Both the position numbers and the translations under genes were made by a program. The notes under the pieces were generated by a model. That model was given only the letters and a program-made list of their open reading frames with translations, did not search any database and was not told the origin of the DNA. This document shows, piece after piece, positions 25,811 through 34,563 of a stretch of DNA of 64,000 nt. The stretch's first letter is position 1, and the number at the start of each line of letters is the position of its first letter. This stretch comes from Streptomyces sp. GS7. GTDB taxonomy: Bacteria; Actinomycetota; Actinomycetes; Streptomycetales; Streptomycetaceae. Location of the stretch: positions 5,449,501 through 5,513,500 of the forward strand of contig NZ_CP047146.1 in assembly GCF_009834125.1 (NCBI RefSeq), read 5' to 3'.

Positions 25811-25869
25811 ACTCCCGCTGCCCGGCGGCCCGTCAGGGCACCTGATCCATTATCCGGTCTGTTCCATCC

Positions 25870-25980
25870 CCCACGGATTCCCCGTGAATCCCCCGCGGAT
25901 TCCACCCGCCGATTCCCCTCGTTGAATTCCCTCGCTGATTTCTCCCGCTGATTTCTCCCGCTGATTTCTCTCGTTGCACG
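25870..25980. repeat. Degenerate ~13-bp tandem repeat, about eight units
   Basis: Between the dehydrogenase and the kinase, a GATT/GAAT core recurs at 25876, 25886, 25898, 25911, 25924, 25937, 25950 and 25963. The spacing settles to exactly 13 bp. The last three units are nearly identical (CGCTGATTTCTCC); earlier ones drift (CGCGGATTCCA, CGTTGAATTCCCT). The array ends 15 bp before the kinase start and includes or abuts its ribosome site. It could expand or contract by slippage. Confidence 0.85.
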
Positions 25981-25994
25981 GAAGCGACATCGCC

Positions 25995-27398
25995 ATGCCC
26001 ACAGTTGCCGGGGTGGACTCCTCTACCCAGTCCTGCAAGGTCGTCGTCTGCGACGCCGACACCGGGGAAGTCCTGCACCGGGGCCGCGCCGCCCACCCCG
26101 ACGGCACCGAGGTCTCCCCCGAGGTCTGGTGGCAGGCGCTCCGCGCAGCGGGCGGCGGCCTTCTGGAGCAGGTGGACGCCGTCGCCGTCGCGGGGCAGCA
26201 GCACGGCCTGGTGGCCCTGGACGCGGCCGGGCAGCCGGTGCGCGATGCGCTGCTGTGGCACGACACCCGGTCCGCGCAGGCCGCGGCGGACCTGGTCGCG
26301 GACCTCGGCGGTCCGGAGAAGTGGGCCGAGGCGGTCGGCACCGTGCCCGTCGCCGCCATCACCGTCGCCAAACTGCGCTGGCTGGCCGAGCACGAACCGC
26401 GGGCCGCGGACCGCACGGACCGGGTGCTGCTGCCGCACGACTGGCTGACCTGGCGGTTGTGCGGCGGTCCCGGCACGTTTGCCGAACCGGTCACCGACCG
26501 GGGCGACGCCTCCGGCACGGGCTACTGGTCACCGGCCGACGGCGCCTACCGCCAGGACCTGCTCGCGCTCGCCTTCGACGGCCGCACCCCCCGACTGCCC
26601 CGCGTCCTGGGCCCGTACGAGGCGGCCGGCCGCACCCCGCACGGTGCGCTGGTGGCACCGGGCACCGGCGACAACATGGGCGCGGCCCTGGGCCTGGGCA
26701 TCCGGCCGGGCGACGTGGTGATCTCCCTCGGGACCAGCGGCACCGCCTTCGCGCTCTCGGAGCATCCCGTGGGTGACCCCACCGGTGCCGTCGCGGGGTT
26801 CGCCGACGCCACCGGCCGGTTCCTGCCGCTGGTGTGCACCCTCAACGCCGCCCGGGTGCTCAGCTCCACCGCCCGGATGCTCGGCATCGCGCTCGACGAC
26901 CTCGGACCGCTCGCCCGCACCGCCGAGCCCGGGGCCGGCGGGCTGGTCCTGCTCCCTTACCTGGGCGGTGAGCGCACCCCCAACCTCCCGGACGCCGCGG
27001 GCAGCCTGACGGGCCTGCGCACGGCGAACATGCACCCGCGGAACGTCGCCCGCGCGGCCGTCGAAGGCATGCTGTGCAACATGGCCGACGCCCTCGACCG
27101 ACTGCGCGCCCAGCAGGTGGACGCCCGGCGCGTCTTCATCATCGGCGGGGCCGCCCGGGCCCCCGTGGTCGGCGAGATCGCCGCCGAGATCTTCGGTACG
27201 CCGGTCACCGTGCCCGAACCCGAGGAGTACGTGGCCCTGGGCGCGGCCCGGCAGGCGGCCTGGACCCTGGCCGGCACCCCCGAGCCGCCGCACTGGCCGC
27301 TCGCCGCGACCCGGGAGATCGCCGCCCCCGCCGACTCCTCGACCGGGCTCCGCATCCGGGAGAACTACGGCCGCGCCCGGACGCTGCTCCACGGGTGA
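25995..27398 (+). CDS. xylB: Xylulokinase (FGGY family)
   Basis: A 467-residue carbohydrate kinase. The N-terminal GVDSSTQSCKVVVCD is the phosphate-binding motif, AVAVAGQQHGLVALD and LLWHDTRS are typical of xylulokinases, PGTGDNMGAALG holds the catalytic Asp, and VFIIGGAARAP is the second ATP-binding motif. It phosphorylates D-xylulose to xylulose-5-phosphate for the pentose phosphate pathway. No xylose isomerase is nearby, so xylulose probably comes from the upstream polyol dehydrogenase. The start is set by the ATG at 25995 after GGAAG. Confidence 0.92.
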   Translation: MPTVAGVDSSTQSCKVVVCDADTGEVLHRGRAAHPDGTEVSPEVWWQALRAAGGGLLEQVDAVAVAGQQHGLVALDAAGQPVRDALLWHDTRSAQAAADLVADLGGPEKWAEAVGTVPVAAITVAKLRWLAEHEPRAADRTDRVLLPHDWLTWRLCGGPGTFAEPVTDRGDASGTGYWSPADGAYRQDLLALAFDGRTPRLPRVLGPYEAAGRTPHGALVAPGTGDNMGAALGLGIRPGDVVISLGTSGTAFALSEHPVGDPTGAVAGFADATGRFLPLVCTLNAARVLSSTARMLGIALDDLGPLARTAEPGAGGLVLLPYLGGERTPNLPDAAGSLTGLRTANMHPRNVARAAVEGMLCNMADALDRLRAQQVDARRVFIIGGAARAPVVGEIAAEIFGTPVTVPEPEEYVALGAARQAAWTLAGTPEPPHWPLAATREIAAPADSSTGLRIRENYGRARTLLHG

Positions 27399-27449
27399 CC
27401 GGCCCGGCCCGCGCCAACGCGGCGGCGGGCCGGGCGAGTTCGGTTCGGC

Positions 27450-27520
27450 ACTGGTCCAGTCCAAAGTGTTGACGCGCCCGTGGCCAGGGGTCACTCTGTG
27501 GGCCATTGGTCTGGACCACC
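27450..27520 (+). promoter_or_regulatory. Chitinase promoter with two DasR-like boxes
   Basis: ACTGGTCCAGTCCAAA (27450-27465) and ATTGGTCTGGACCACC (27505-27520) match the DasR-responsive element consensus ACTGGTCTAGACCACT (as remembered) at about 12 and 13 of 16 positions. A TTGACG -35-like hexamer lies at 27469-27474, with CACTCT at 27492-27497. The boxes flank the promoter, fitting repression relieved by glucosamine-6-phosphate. Confidence 0.75.
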
Positions 27521-27542
27521 CCCTCGGATCGTGGGAGGACAT

Positions 27543-28784
27543 GTGCCACCTCGTAAGGTCGGAACCCTCGCCGCCGCCGTCTCCGCGGCCTGCGTCGCGC
27601 TCGTGGCGGCCGGTACGGCGCTCGCCGCCGGGCACGGCGGCACGGCGCCCCGGGCACCCCAAGCCCTGGGCGGCAACTGGTATGCCGCGGCGCCCTATTT
27701 CATGCCGCTCGACAACGACCCGCCGGACCCCGGCGCGGTGATGGACGCCACCGGCCTCAAGGCGTTCCAGCTCGCCTTCATCCTGGCACCGAACGGCGGC
27801 GGCTGCTCCCCGACATGGGACGGGAACAGCCCCGTCGGCTCGGACACCGCGGTCGCCGGTGTGATCTCCGCGATCCGCGCGAAGGGCGGCGACGTCTCCG
27901 CGTCCGTCGGCGGATACAACGGCACCAAGCTCGGGCAGAGCTGCGGCACCCCCGAGGCGACCGCCGCCGCCTACCAGCAGGTCATCGACAAGTACGGCCT
28001 CAAGGCACTGGACTTCGACCTGGAGGAGCCGGAGTACGAGAACTCCGCGGCCATCCACAACGAGATCGGGGCCGCCAGGATCCTCCAGCAGAAGAACCCC
28101 GGCCTCTACCTCTCCGTCACCACCGCCGGGACCGCCGACGGCACCGGCTGGTTCGGGAAGCAGATGCTCAACGAAGCCAAGTCCCAGTCCTTCACCCCGG
28201 ACAACTTCTCCATCATGCCCTTCGACGGCGGCTTCAACGGCGCCGCTTCGCAGACCGCGGCGCTCACCAACTTCAACGCCGTCCTGCGCTCCACGTTCGG
28301 CTGGGACGAGACGACCGCCTACGCCCACGAGGGCATCTCGCAGATGAACGGCCGTAGCGACACCGGCGAGTACTTCACCCAGGCGGACTTCCAGACGGTG
28401 CTGGACTTCGCGACCTCCCACCACATGGCGCGCTTCACCAACTGGTCCGTCAACCGGGACCGGCAGTGCTCGCCGCCGGACGACAACGGCAAGACGTCCG
28501 GCACGTGCAGCAGCGTGCCGCAGGGCGCGTACGACTTCACCAAGTACTCGGTGAAGTTCGCCGGGGCCACCCCGCCCGGCACGCCGCCACCCACCACTCC
28601 CCCGCCCACCACGCCGCCGAGTCAGGGCAGTTGTACCGCCGCGGCCTACAGCGCGGGCACCGTCTACGTGGGCGGTGACACCGTGTCGTACAACGGCCAT
28701 ACCTGGAAGGCCAAGTGGTGGACACAGGGCGAGGCCCCCTCCGCCGGCGGGTCCGGGGTGTGGCAGGACCTGGGCGCCTGCTGA
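27543..28784 (+). CDS. Secreted chitinase, GH18 with C-terminal chitin-binding module
   Basis: A 413-residue protein from a GTG preceded by GGGAGG. A Sec signal occupies about residues 1-28. The GH18 domain (about 45-340) shows ASVGGYNG and the catalytic strand ALDFDLEEPE, which keeps the last two Asp and the Glu of DxxDxDxE; the first Asp is replaced (Lys). A Pro/Thr linker follows, then a CBM5/12-type module (YSAGTVYVGGDTVSYNGHTWKAKWW). It should hydrolyse chitin outside the cell. The DasR-like boxes place it in the GlcNAc regulon. Confidence 0.93.
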   Translation: MPPRKVGTLAAAVSAACVALVAAGTALAAGHGGTAPRAPQALGGNWYAAAPYFMPLDNDPPDPGAVMDATGLKAFQLAFILAPNGGGCSPTWDGNSPVGSDTAVAGVISAIRAKGGDVSASVGGYNGTKLGQSCGTPEATAAAYQQVIDKYGLKALDFDLEEPEYENSAAIHNEIGAARILQQKNPGLYLSVTTAGTADGTGWFGKQMLNEAKSQSFTPDNFSIMPFDGGFNGAASQTAALTNFNAVLRSTFGWDETTAYAHEGISQMNGRSDTGEYFTQADFQTVLDFATSHHMARFTNWSVNRDRQCSPPDDNGKTSGTCSSVPQGAYDFTKYSVKFAGATPPGTPPPTTPPPTTPPSQGSCTAAAYSAGTVYVGGDTVSYNGHTWKAKWWTQGEAPSAGGSGVWQDLGAC

Positions 28785-28789
28785 CCTGA

Positions 28790-28832
28790 GGGGCGGGGAA
28801 GTGCGTTCCGGGCGGACGCCCCTCCCCGCCCC
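28790..28832 (+). terminator. Terminator hairpin after the chitinase
   Basis: GGGGCGGGGA (28790-28799) pairs with TCCCCGCCCC (28823-28832), ten perfect base pairs, beginning five bases after the chitinase stop. The 23-base spacer may form a small inner stem. Confidence 0.6.
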
Positions 28833-28855
28833 GTACGCGGTCCGGCGTAACGGCC

Positions 28856-29020
28856 ATGACGGCTGGTCAGGCGCCCTCCGCGGTGGAGTTCACCCCGACC
28901 GGCAGCATCGGCCGCGCCGCCCTCGACGGCCGGCCCGTCGACTTCTTCGCCGGCGGCATCAAGAACGTCCAGGTCTTCGACCAGGCCCGGTCCGCGGACC
29001 GGGTCGCGGCGCCGGCGTAG
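28856..29020 (+). pseudogene. Fragment of a LamG/concanavalin-like lectin domain
   Basis: A 54-codon open frame reads GRAALDGRPVDFFAGGIKNV followed by QVFDQARSADRV. This is the closing strand pattern of LamG domains in secreted Streptomyces glycosidases. The rest of the domain and any signal peptide are absent, and there is no ribosome site at the ATG. It is best read as the 3' remnant of a lost secreted protein lying between the chitinase and a peptidase-like gene. Confidence 0.5.
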
Positions 29021-29083
29021 CCGCGCCGCGGCCGCGAGTCCGCGGACCGGGGAGTCGGCCGGGTGCGGCCCCGGCCGTGGGCG

Positions 29084-30772
29084 TCAGCGCAGGGGCACGG
29101 TCAGCTGGGACGGGTCGGCCGCCGTCGCGCCGAACGACACGCTGCTCCCGCTCGGCGTACGGCCGCCGTACAGCGGGTCCTTGGTGTCCAGGACCAGCGC
29201 CAGCCGGTGTCCGGCGGGCACGTCGTACGCGGTGGCGAAGAGCGAGACGTCCAGTGGGAAGGCGCGCCCGGGGGTCTGCCCGGACCAGCCCTGCGGGGCG
29301 TGGGAGATCAGCTTGCCCACACCGAGCGCGTCCACGTCGTAGAGGTAGGCGAAGACCGTGCCCTGCGGTGCGGACGCGGTGATCCGCGTGTGCAGCCGTA
29401 CGGCACCGCGTATCCGCTGCGGTGCCGCGTCCGGCTCCGACTGCCATACGGCGGCGGACCTGCGGGACAGCAGCGGCACCAGGACGGTCGGCGGCAGGCC
29501 GGTGAACTGGTCGAGCGCGCCGGACAGTTCGGCGATGCCGCCGTCCGCGCCCGAGTCGGTGCCGCCGGCGACCTCCTTGTTCCATCCGCTCCCCGCGGCG
29601 GCCTTGGTGCCGAGCGAACCGGTGCCGTGGACGTTCGGGTCGCCCAGCCGGAGGCGCGCGGTACGGGAGCTGACGGCCCGCCAGTCCGGGTAGCTCTCCT
29701 CGGCGCCGCTCCGCCTGACCTGGAGGCGCACCGCCCCCGCCCCCTGGGAACCGCCGTCGGTCCCGCCGCCCTTGAGGTGCTGGTCGAGCCAGTGGCGGGC
29801 GCTCGTCCAGGTGGCGTTGTGCAGCCCGAGCAGGCTGGTCAGCTCCTGTGTGGCGTGGTCGCCGGGACGGAGTTCGAGGTGCTTCGGGACGGTGAGGCGC
29901 TGGTAGAAGGCGGTCATCTGGCTGGGGTTGAAGATGCTGTCGCCCCAGGCGTTGGCCATGAAGACGGCCGTGCCGTGGGCGTTGATCCGGTCCACGTACG
30001 TGGCCGGGGACCGCTTGTGCGCCCAGGCGACGACCTGGGGGATGTCGCGGTCGGCGTACAGGTCCGCCAGCATTCGCGAGAACTCCGGGCTCGGGCGGCC
30101 GGTGGGCATCTGGATGGCGTGGAGCAGCGCGGCGGCCTGGAGGTGTCGCGTCTGCCCGCTGTAGAGCGAGTCCACCAGGTCTCCCCAACCGCTCAGCGCG
30201 GCAACGGCCTTGACCCGCGGGTCGAAGGCGGCGCCCATGAGGGTGAGGCCGCCGCCGAGGGAGAGCCCCACCATGCCGATGCGCTGCGGGTCGGCCGGGG
30301 TGTGGGCGAGGGCCCAGTCGATGACCCCGGACACGTCACCGACGTCCTTGGCCCCCGCGACGTCGATCTGCCCCCCGGAGCCCCAGAAGCCGCGCACGGT
30401 GTACGTGACGGCGACATAGCCCTCGGCGGCCAGTTGCCTGCCCTGTGCCACGTACTCCAGGTCGTTCTGGCCCCAGCTGGCCGGCTGGACGACGAGCGGG
30501 TAACGGCCGTGGCGGTCGGCGCCCGGGGTGCCGGGTGCGGGGGTGAAGACATCGGCCTTGAGGACGGTGCCGTCCTTCATCGGGATGTCGGCCAGGCGAA
30601 AGGCCCGTGCGGCCTGTGCGGCGGCGTGCGCGGTCCGCGGGCCGGGGTGGGCGGCGGCTGACGCCGGGGTGGTGACGAGGCTGCCGCTGAGGGCAAGGGC
30701 CGTGACCAGCACGGCGGTTGTCGTCCGGTGCCGGTCCTGGGGACGGCCGGCGGTACGGCGGGATCGCGCCAT
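29084..30772 (-). CDS. Secreted CocE/NonD-type hydrolase (S15 X-Pro dipeptidyl-peptidase family)
   Basis: A 562-residue protein from the ATG at 30772, which has GGAG upstream. A signal peptide (about 1-40, ending ASA) precedes an alpha/beta hydrolase domain: YPLVVQPASWG, TVRGFWGSGG, and the nucleophile elbow GLSLGGG. An Asp in ANAWGDSIF and a His in PGDHATQ would complete the triad. The C-terminal beta-rich half (from about residue 370) is the X-Pro peptidase domain. It probably cleaves peptides or esters outside the cell; the exact substrate is unknown. Confidence 0.87.
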   Translation of the reverse strand: MARSRRTAGRPQDRHRTTTAVLVTALALSGSLVTTPASAAAHPGPRTAHAAAQAARAFRLADIPMKDGTVLKADVFTPAPGTPGADRHGRYPLVVQPASWGQNDLEYVAQGRQLAAEGYVAVTYTVRGFWGSGGQIDVAGAKDVGDVSGVIDWALAHTPADPQRIGMVGLSLGGGLTLMGAAFDPRVKAVAALSGWGDLVDSLYSGQTRHLQAAALLHAIQMPTGRPSPEFSRMLADLYADRDIPQVVAWAHKRSPATYVDRINAHGTAVFMANAWGDSIFNPSQMTAFYQRLTVPKHLELRPGDHATQELTSLLGLHNATWTSARHWLDQHLKGGGTDGGSQGAGAVRLQVRRSGAEESYPDWRAVSSRTARLRLGDPNVHGTGSLGTKAAAGSGWNKEVAGGTDSGADGGIAELSGALDQFTGLPPTVLVPLLSRRSAAVWQSEPDAAPQRIRGAVRLHTRITASAPQGTVFAYLYDVDALGVGKLISHAPQGWSGQTPGRAFPLDVSLFATAYDVPAGHRLALVLDTKDPLYGGRTPSGSSVSFGATAADPSQLTVPLR

Positions 30773-30984
30773 CGATGCTCCATCGGGATCTGACCGCGGT
30801 GTCACAGTGACACCCATCCGGTGCGGTGGTTGGGAGCGTACGGGGGCGCCATCGGCCCTGGTGAGACGATGATCGGCCAAAGATACTCGTGGGTAACTCG
30901 TAATGCGCCACGCGCACCGCCGGTGCAGGGCGACGCCGTGCGGCGGGGCGGTGGCGCCCCCGCGCGCCCGGCGTCGCCGCGCCG

Positions 30985-32157
30985 CTAGCGGAGGTACTCC
31001 TCGATGACGTCCGCGCCGCGGACGGCGCCGCCGCCCTCCCGGACGACCTTCTGCATCCGGTCGAGGTTGGCGCGGATCGCGGGGGATGCCGCGACCCGGT
31101 CGACGGCCGCGCGCAGCTCCTCGGCGGTCACGGTGGCGGAGTCCAGCTGCTCACCGCAGCCCAGTTCGGCCGCCCGCCCGGCGTTGGCGGCCTGTTCGGG
31201 CATCTGCGGGACGGCGATCAGCCCGACGCCGTAATACAGCGCCTCCATCGTGGAGTTCATCCCGGTGTGCGAGACGAAGGCGGCGGCCCGCTGAAGCACG
31301 GCGGGCTGCGGGAAGTGCGGCCGGACGTCGAAGTTGGCCGGGATGTCGCCCAGCAGGGAGATGTCCAGACCGCCCACGGTCATGGCCACTTGGTAGGGGC
31401 CGTCGCCGAAGGCGTCGAGGCAGGTGCGGTAGAACTCGGGCCGGTCGTTGAAGACCGTGCCCAGAGATATGTACAGAACGGGGGCCTCGGGGTCGGCCGG
31501 CGCCCACGTTTCGGCGTGCTCCCGGCTGCCCAGCGAGGGACCCAGGAAGTGGAAGCTCTCGTCGAAGGTCTCGCCGGCGAACTGGAACTCCCGGGGTATG
31601 AACACCAGGTTCAGCTTCTCGGTCGCGTCCAGCAGGCTCGCCGGGTCGAGGGTCACCCCGTACTCCGCGGAGAACTCCGCACAGGCTTCGGCGATCGCGG
31701 CGATGGCCGGATTCTCCTCGCCGAGTTGGTCCATGACCTCGGCGAACAGCGAATACGACTCGTTGGAGGCGAGGTTCGGTATGGTGCGGACGGCGGGCAG
31801 GCCCAGCTCCTCGGCGAGGACCCGGGGCGGCCAGTTCATCGCGTCGTAGCAGATCGCGTCCGGCTTCTCGGCGACGCAGTGCTCGCGCAGGACCGGATAG
31901 GCCGCCCGCATCGCCCCGAAGAGGCTTCGCATGAATTCACCGAACGCCTCGGGCCCGAAGTTGCGGGGCGGCGCCCCCCAGTCCCGCTTCGGCAGTTCCA
32001 CCCAGCGGGCGCCGGCTCCGATGACCGCTTCGGAATGGTCCACGCTGGTGGCGTAGTCCACGCGGTGCCCTCGCCGCACGAGTTCCTCGACCAAGGGCAA
32101 CGTGGGGTTGACGTGCCCGTGGCCACCAAGGGTCATGAATAACAGATGTTTCGGCAT
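30985..32157 (-). CDS. Macrolide-type UDP-glycosyltransferase (MGT family)
   Basis: A 390-residue GT-B enzyme. The N-terminus LLFMTLGGHGHVNPTLPLV has the catalytic His of the OleD/MGT family. The C-terminal donor motif is SHTGMNSTMEALYYGVGLI, followed by VPQMPEQAANA in place of the common PxxxDQ. Relatives inactivate macrolides or glucosylate flavonoids and other acceptors using UDP-sugar. It stands alone, with no polyketide genes nearby, so a detoxifying or resistance role is more likely than biosynthesis (inference). There is no signal or membrane segment. Confidence 0.9.
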   Translation of the reverse strand: MPKHLLFMTLGGHGHVNPTLPLVEELVRRGHRVDYATSVDHSEAVIGAGARWVELPKRDWGAPPRNFGPEAFGEFMRSLFGAMRAAYPVLREHCVAEKPDAICYDAMNWPPRVLAEELGLPAVRTIPNLASNESYSLFAEVMDQLGEENPAIAAIAEACAEFSAEYGVTLDPASLLDATEKLNLVFIPREFQFAGETFDESFHFLGPSLGSREHAETWAPADPEAPVLYISLGTVFNDRPEFYRTCLDAFGDGPYQVAMTVGGLDISLLGDIPANFDVRPHFPQPAVLQRAAAFVSHTGMNSTMEALYYGVGLIAVPQMPEQAANAGRAAELGCGEQLDSATVTAEELRAAVDRVAASPAIRANLDRMQKVVREGGGAVRGADVIEEYLR

Positions 32158-32371
32158 GCGCCGATCCTAACGAGTACCGGTGAAGAGCCATCGGGCTCCC
32201 CCACGGCACGGGCCCACCGCGGTGTGCGCGACCGTACCGGACGGCGAACGGGAAGCCCGAGGCCGGCCGGGTGACGCTCCTTCCGGCGGAGGCGGGGGCA
32301 ACTCAGGGCAATGGCAATGGAGTTCACCGGGTCCCTGGCCATGACGCAGCCGGGTTGGCGCCCCCGGGCGG

Positions 32372-33028
32372 TCAGATCAGGCCGCGTTCCAGGGCGGTGA
32401 CGACGGCGGCGGTCCGGTCCGTCACGTCCAGTTTCCGGTAGGCGCGCAGCAGGTGCGTCTTCACGGTGGCCTCGCCGATGAACAGCCGCGCGCCGATCGC
32501 CGCGTTGGTGAGGCCCTGGCCGACCAGCCGCAGCACTTCGGTCTCCCGGTCGGAGAGCGGCGGGGTCTCCACGGTCCGCGGGCGGAACAGCTTGGGGGCG
32601 AGCGACGGGGTCAGCACGGTCTCGCCGCGGGCTGCCGCCCGCACGGCGTCGACGAGTTCCGCCCGGGTGCTCCCCTTGAGCAGATAGCCGGCCGCGCCCT
32701 CCTCCACGGCGCGCAGGATGTCCGTGTCGCTCTCGTAGGTGGTGACGATGACGACCTTGCTGCCGGGCGCCTGGCGCAGGATGTGACCGGTGGCCTCGAC
32801 GCCGTCCATCCCGCCCATCCGCAGGTCGAGCAGCACGATGTCCGGTCGCAGCCGTACCGCGAGGGTCACGGCCTCCTCACCGGATGCGGCCTGTCCGGCG
32901 ACGGTGATGTCCGGGGCGGACTCCAGCATGGCGGACAGTCCCTCGCGGACGACCGGGTGGTCGTCCGCCAGCAGGACCCGGATCGTGTGGTCCGCCGCCG
33001 TGTCGCCGCACACCGTGTGGTTCGTCAT
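32372..33028 (-). CDS. NarL/LuxR-type response regulator
   Basis: A 218-residue two-domain regulator. The receiver has the acidic pair in LLADDHP, the phospho-Asp in VLLDLRMGG and the Lys in YLLKGST. The C-terminal helix-turn-helix (LSDRETEVLRLVGQGLTNAA and VKTHLLRAYRKL) is the NarL type. The start at 33028 follows GGGGAGCG. It lies 98 bp downstream of its sensor kinase on the same strand, and the pair is divergent from a membrane protein that may be its target. Confidence 0.93.
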   Translation of the reverse strand: MTNHTVCGDTAADHTIRVLLADDHPVVREGLSAMLESAPDITVAGQAASGEEAVTLAVRLRPDIVLLDLRMGGMDGVEATGHILRQAPGSKVVIVTTYESDTDILRAVEEGAAGYLLKGSTRAELVDAVRAAARGETVLTPSLAPKLFRPRTVETPPLSDRETEVLRLVGQGLTNAAIGARLFIGEATVKTHLLRAYRKLDVTDRTAAVVTALERGLI

Positions 33029-33126
33029 CGCTCCCCGCGCCCTTGTTCCTTGTCCGCGTTCCTCGTCCGCCTGTCGCGCCGCCGGTCGCCCCGCCGGTCG
33101 CCCGGTGCGTGGGGTGCGCTGCCGGG

Positions 33127-34404
33127 TCACGACCCGCCCGCGCCGTCGGCGGGCTCCGGCCCGGCCACCGGGTCCGCGGGCACCGTGATCGTGACGGTGG
33201 TGCCCTGACCGGGGCGGCTGTCGACAGTAGCGCGTCCGTCGATCTCCGCGGCGCGGGCCCGCATCCCGCGGAGCCCGTAGCCCGTGTGGTCCTGGCCCGC
33301 GTGGTCGTGGTCCGCCTGGTCCTGGGCCACGGCGAAGCCCGCGCCGTCGTCCGTGACGGTGAGGCGGACCGCGTGCGGCTCGTAGGCCAGGGCGACGGCC
33401 ACGGTGCGGGCGCCGTCGGCGTGCTTGCGGACGTTGGCCAGGGACTCCTGCGCGGACCGCAGCAGCACCACGGCGGCGGGCATCGGTACCGGTCGGTCGG
33501 TGCCCTCGACGGTGCAGCGCACGGTCAGTCCGGTCTGCTCGGACAGGGTGTCGGCCTGCCGGCGGATCGCCCGTGCCAGGGAGCTCTCGCGCAGGGCGGG
33601 CGGGGTGCGGGCGGCGACGAAGTCCCGTGCCTCGGCCAGGCTCTCGCGGGCCACCCGGCCGGTCAGCGCCAGGTGCCGGGCGGCCAGCTCCGGTTGGCTC
33701 ACCAGCTCCGATTCGGCGGCCTGTACGAGGGTGATGATGCTGGTCAGACCCTGGGCCAGGGTGTCGTGGATCTCCCGGGCCAGCCGCTCGCGTTCAGCGG
33801 CGATACCGGCCTGGCGGGACATCTCGGAGAGCTGCTCGCGGCTGTGGTGCAGCTCCGCGATCAGCTCACCCCGTTCCCTGCTCTGCCGCACCACCTTGGT
33901 GATCCACTGGCCCAGCAGTACGGAGAGGGCGATGCCGAGGAGGGCGAGCGGCAGCACTCCGCGCCAGTCACCGCCGGTCAGCCAGACCAGCGCCGGCGGG
34001 GTGAGGTTGGCCAGTGAGGCGGTCGCGACCGCGGGCGCGGTGGGCAGCGACATGATCAGCATCGGGACGACGGCGAACAGCGCGAAGGACCCGCCGACGG
34101 CGCACGCCGTGGCCGTGGCGAAGAGGAGGAAGAGCCCGGCCGCGAAGGTGAGATGGCGCGGGCCGGCGGTGCGGCCGGCCTGGCTCTGCAGCATCAGGCC
34201 GCGGCCGAGCGCCGCGTACCACGGGATGGCCAGGGTCAGTGCGCCGATGGCGAGGGCGCGCCGGAACGGGTCGCCGCCGGTGGTGAAGAGCAGGACGGTG
34301 GTGACGGCGTAACTGACGGCGAAGTACCCGTCCCAGAGGCCGAACCAGCGGTTGCGTGCCTCGGGAGCATGGCCCTCGCCGTTCCCCTGGGTGTATGTGC
34401 GCAC
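33127..34404 (-). CDS. Sensor histidine kinase, HisKA_3/NarX type
   Basis: A 425-residue kinase from a GTG. About five to six N-terminal helices (residues ~25-190) form a membrane sensor with no large outer domain. The phosphoacceptor is in EREIHDTLAQGL-like ERLAREIHDTLAQG, the ATPase in SLANVRKHA and the G-box GYGLRGMRARA. An odd His/Asp-rich loop (QDQADHDHAGQDHTG) sits inside the ATPase lid. It should phosphorylate the regulator at 32372. It is the upstream gene of the pair and faces the membrane protein at 34564. Confidence 0.92.
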   Translation of the reverse strand: MRTYTQGNGEGHAPEARNRWFGLWDGYFAVSYAVTTVLLFTTGGDPFRRALAIGALTLAIPWYAALGRGLMLQSQAGRTAGPRHLTFAAGLFLLFATATACAVGGSFALFAVVPMLIMSLPTAPAVATASLANLTPPALVWLTGGDWRGVLPLALLGIALSVLLGQWITKVVRQSRERGELIAELHHSREQLSEMSRQAGIAAERERLAREIHDTLAQGLTSIITLVQAAESELVSQPELAARHLALTGRVARESLAEARDFVAARTPPALRESSLARAIRRQADTLSEQTGLTVRCTVEGTDRPVPMPAAVVLLRSAQESLANVRKHADGARTVAVALAYEPHAVRLTVTDDGAGFAVAQDQADHDHAGQDHTGYGLRGMRARAAEIDGRATVDSRPGQGTTVTITVPADPVAGPEPADGAGGS

Positions 34405-34436
34405 CCGCCCAGTCCTACCACCCCGGCGACGGCCGG

Positions 34437-34456
34437 TGTCCACCGGTCGGTGGACA
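34437..34456. promoter_or_regulatory. TGTCCACC-GGTC-GGTGGACA palindrome between kinase and membrane protein
   Basis: Eight-base perfect arms around four bases, centred in the 159-bp divergent gap. Given the NarL-type regulator in the locus, it is a good candidate for its binding site, controlling both the two-component genes and the membrane protein (inference). Confidence 0.6.
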
Positions 34457-34563
34457 GCCGGTCCCGTCGGTCGGTCGACGCCGGGGGACGCCGTGCGGCC
34501 GTAGCGTCGAGGGCGTCGGCGCAGGGGAACACGCGCCAAATACCAGGGGAGACCTCGCATTCC

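Noticed and set aside
25870..25980. CRISPR-like array
   Set aside because: Units follow each other without spacers and drift in sequence; it is a simple tandem repeat.
30985..32157. Glycosyltransferase as part of a macrolide biosynthetic cluster
   Set aside because: No polyketide synthase or deoxysugar genes are in the window; the gene stands alone.
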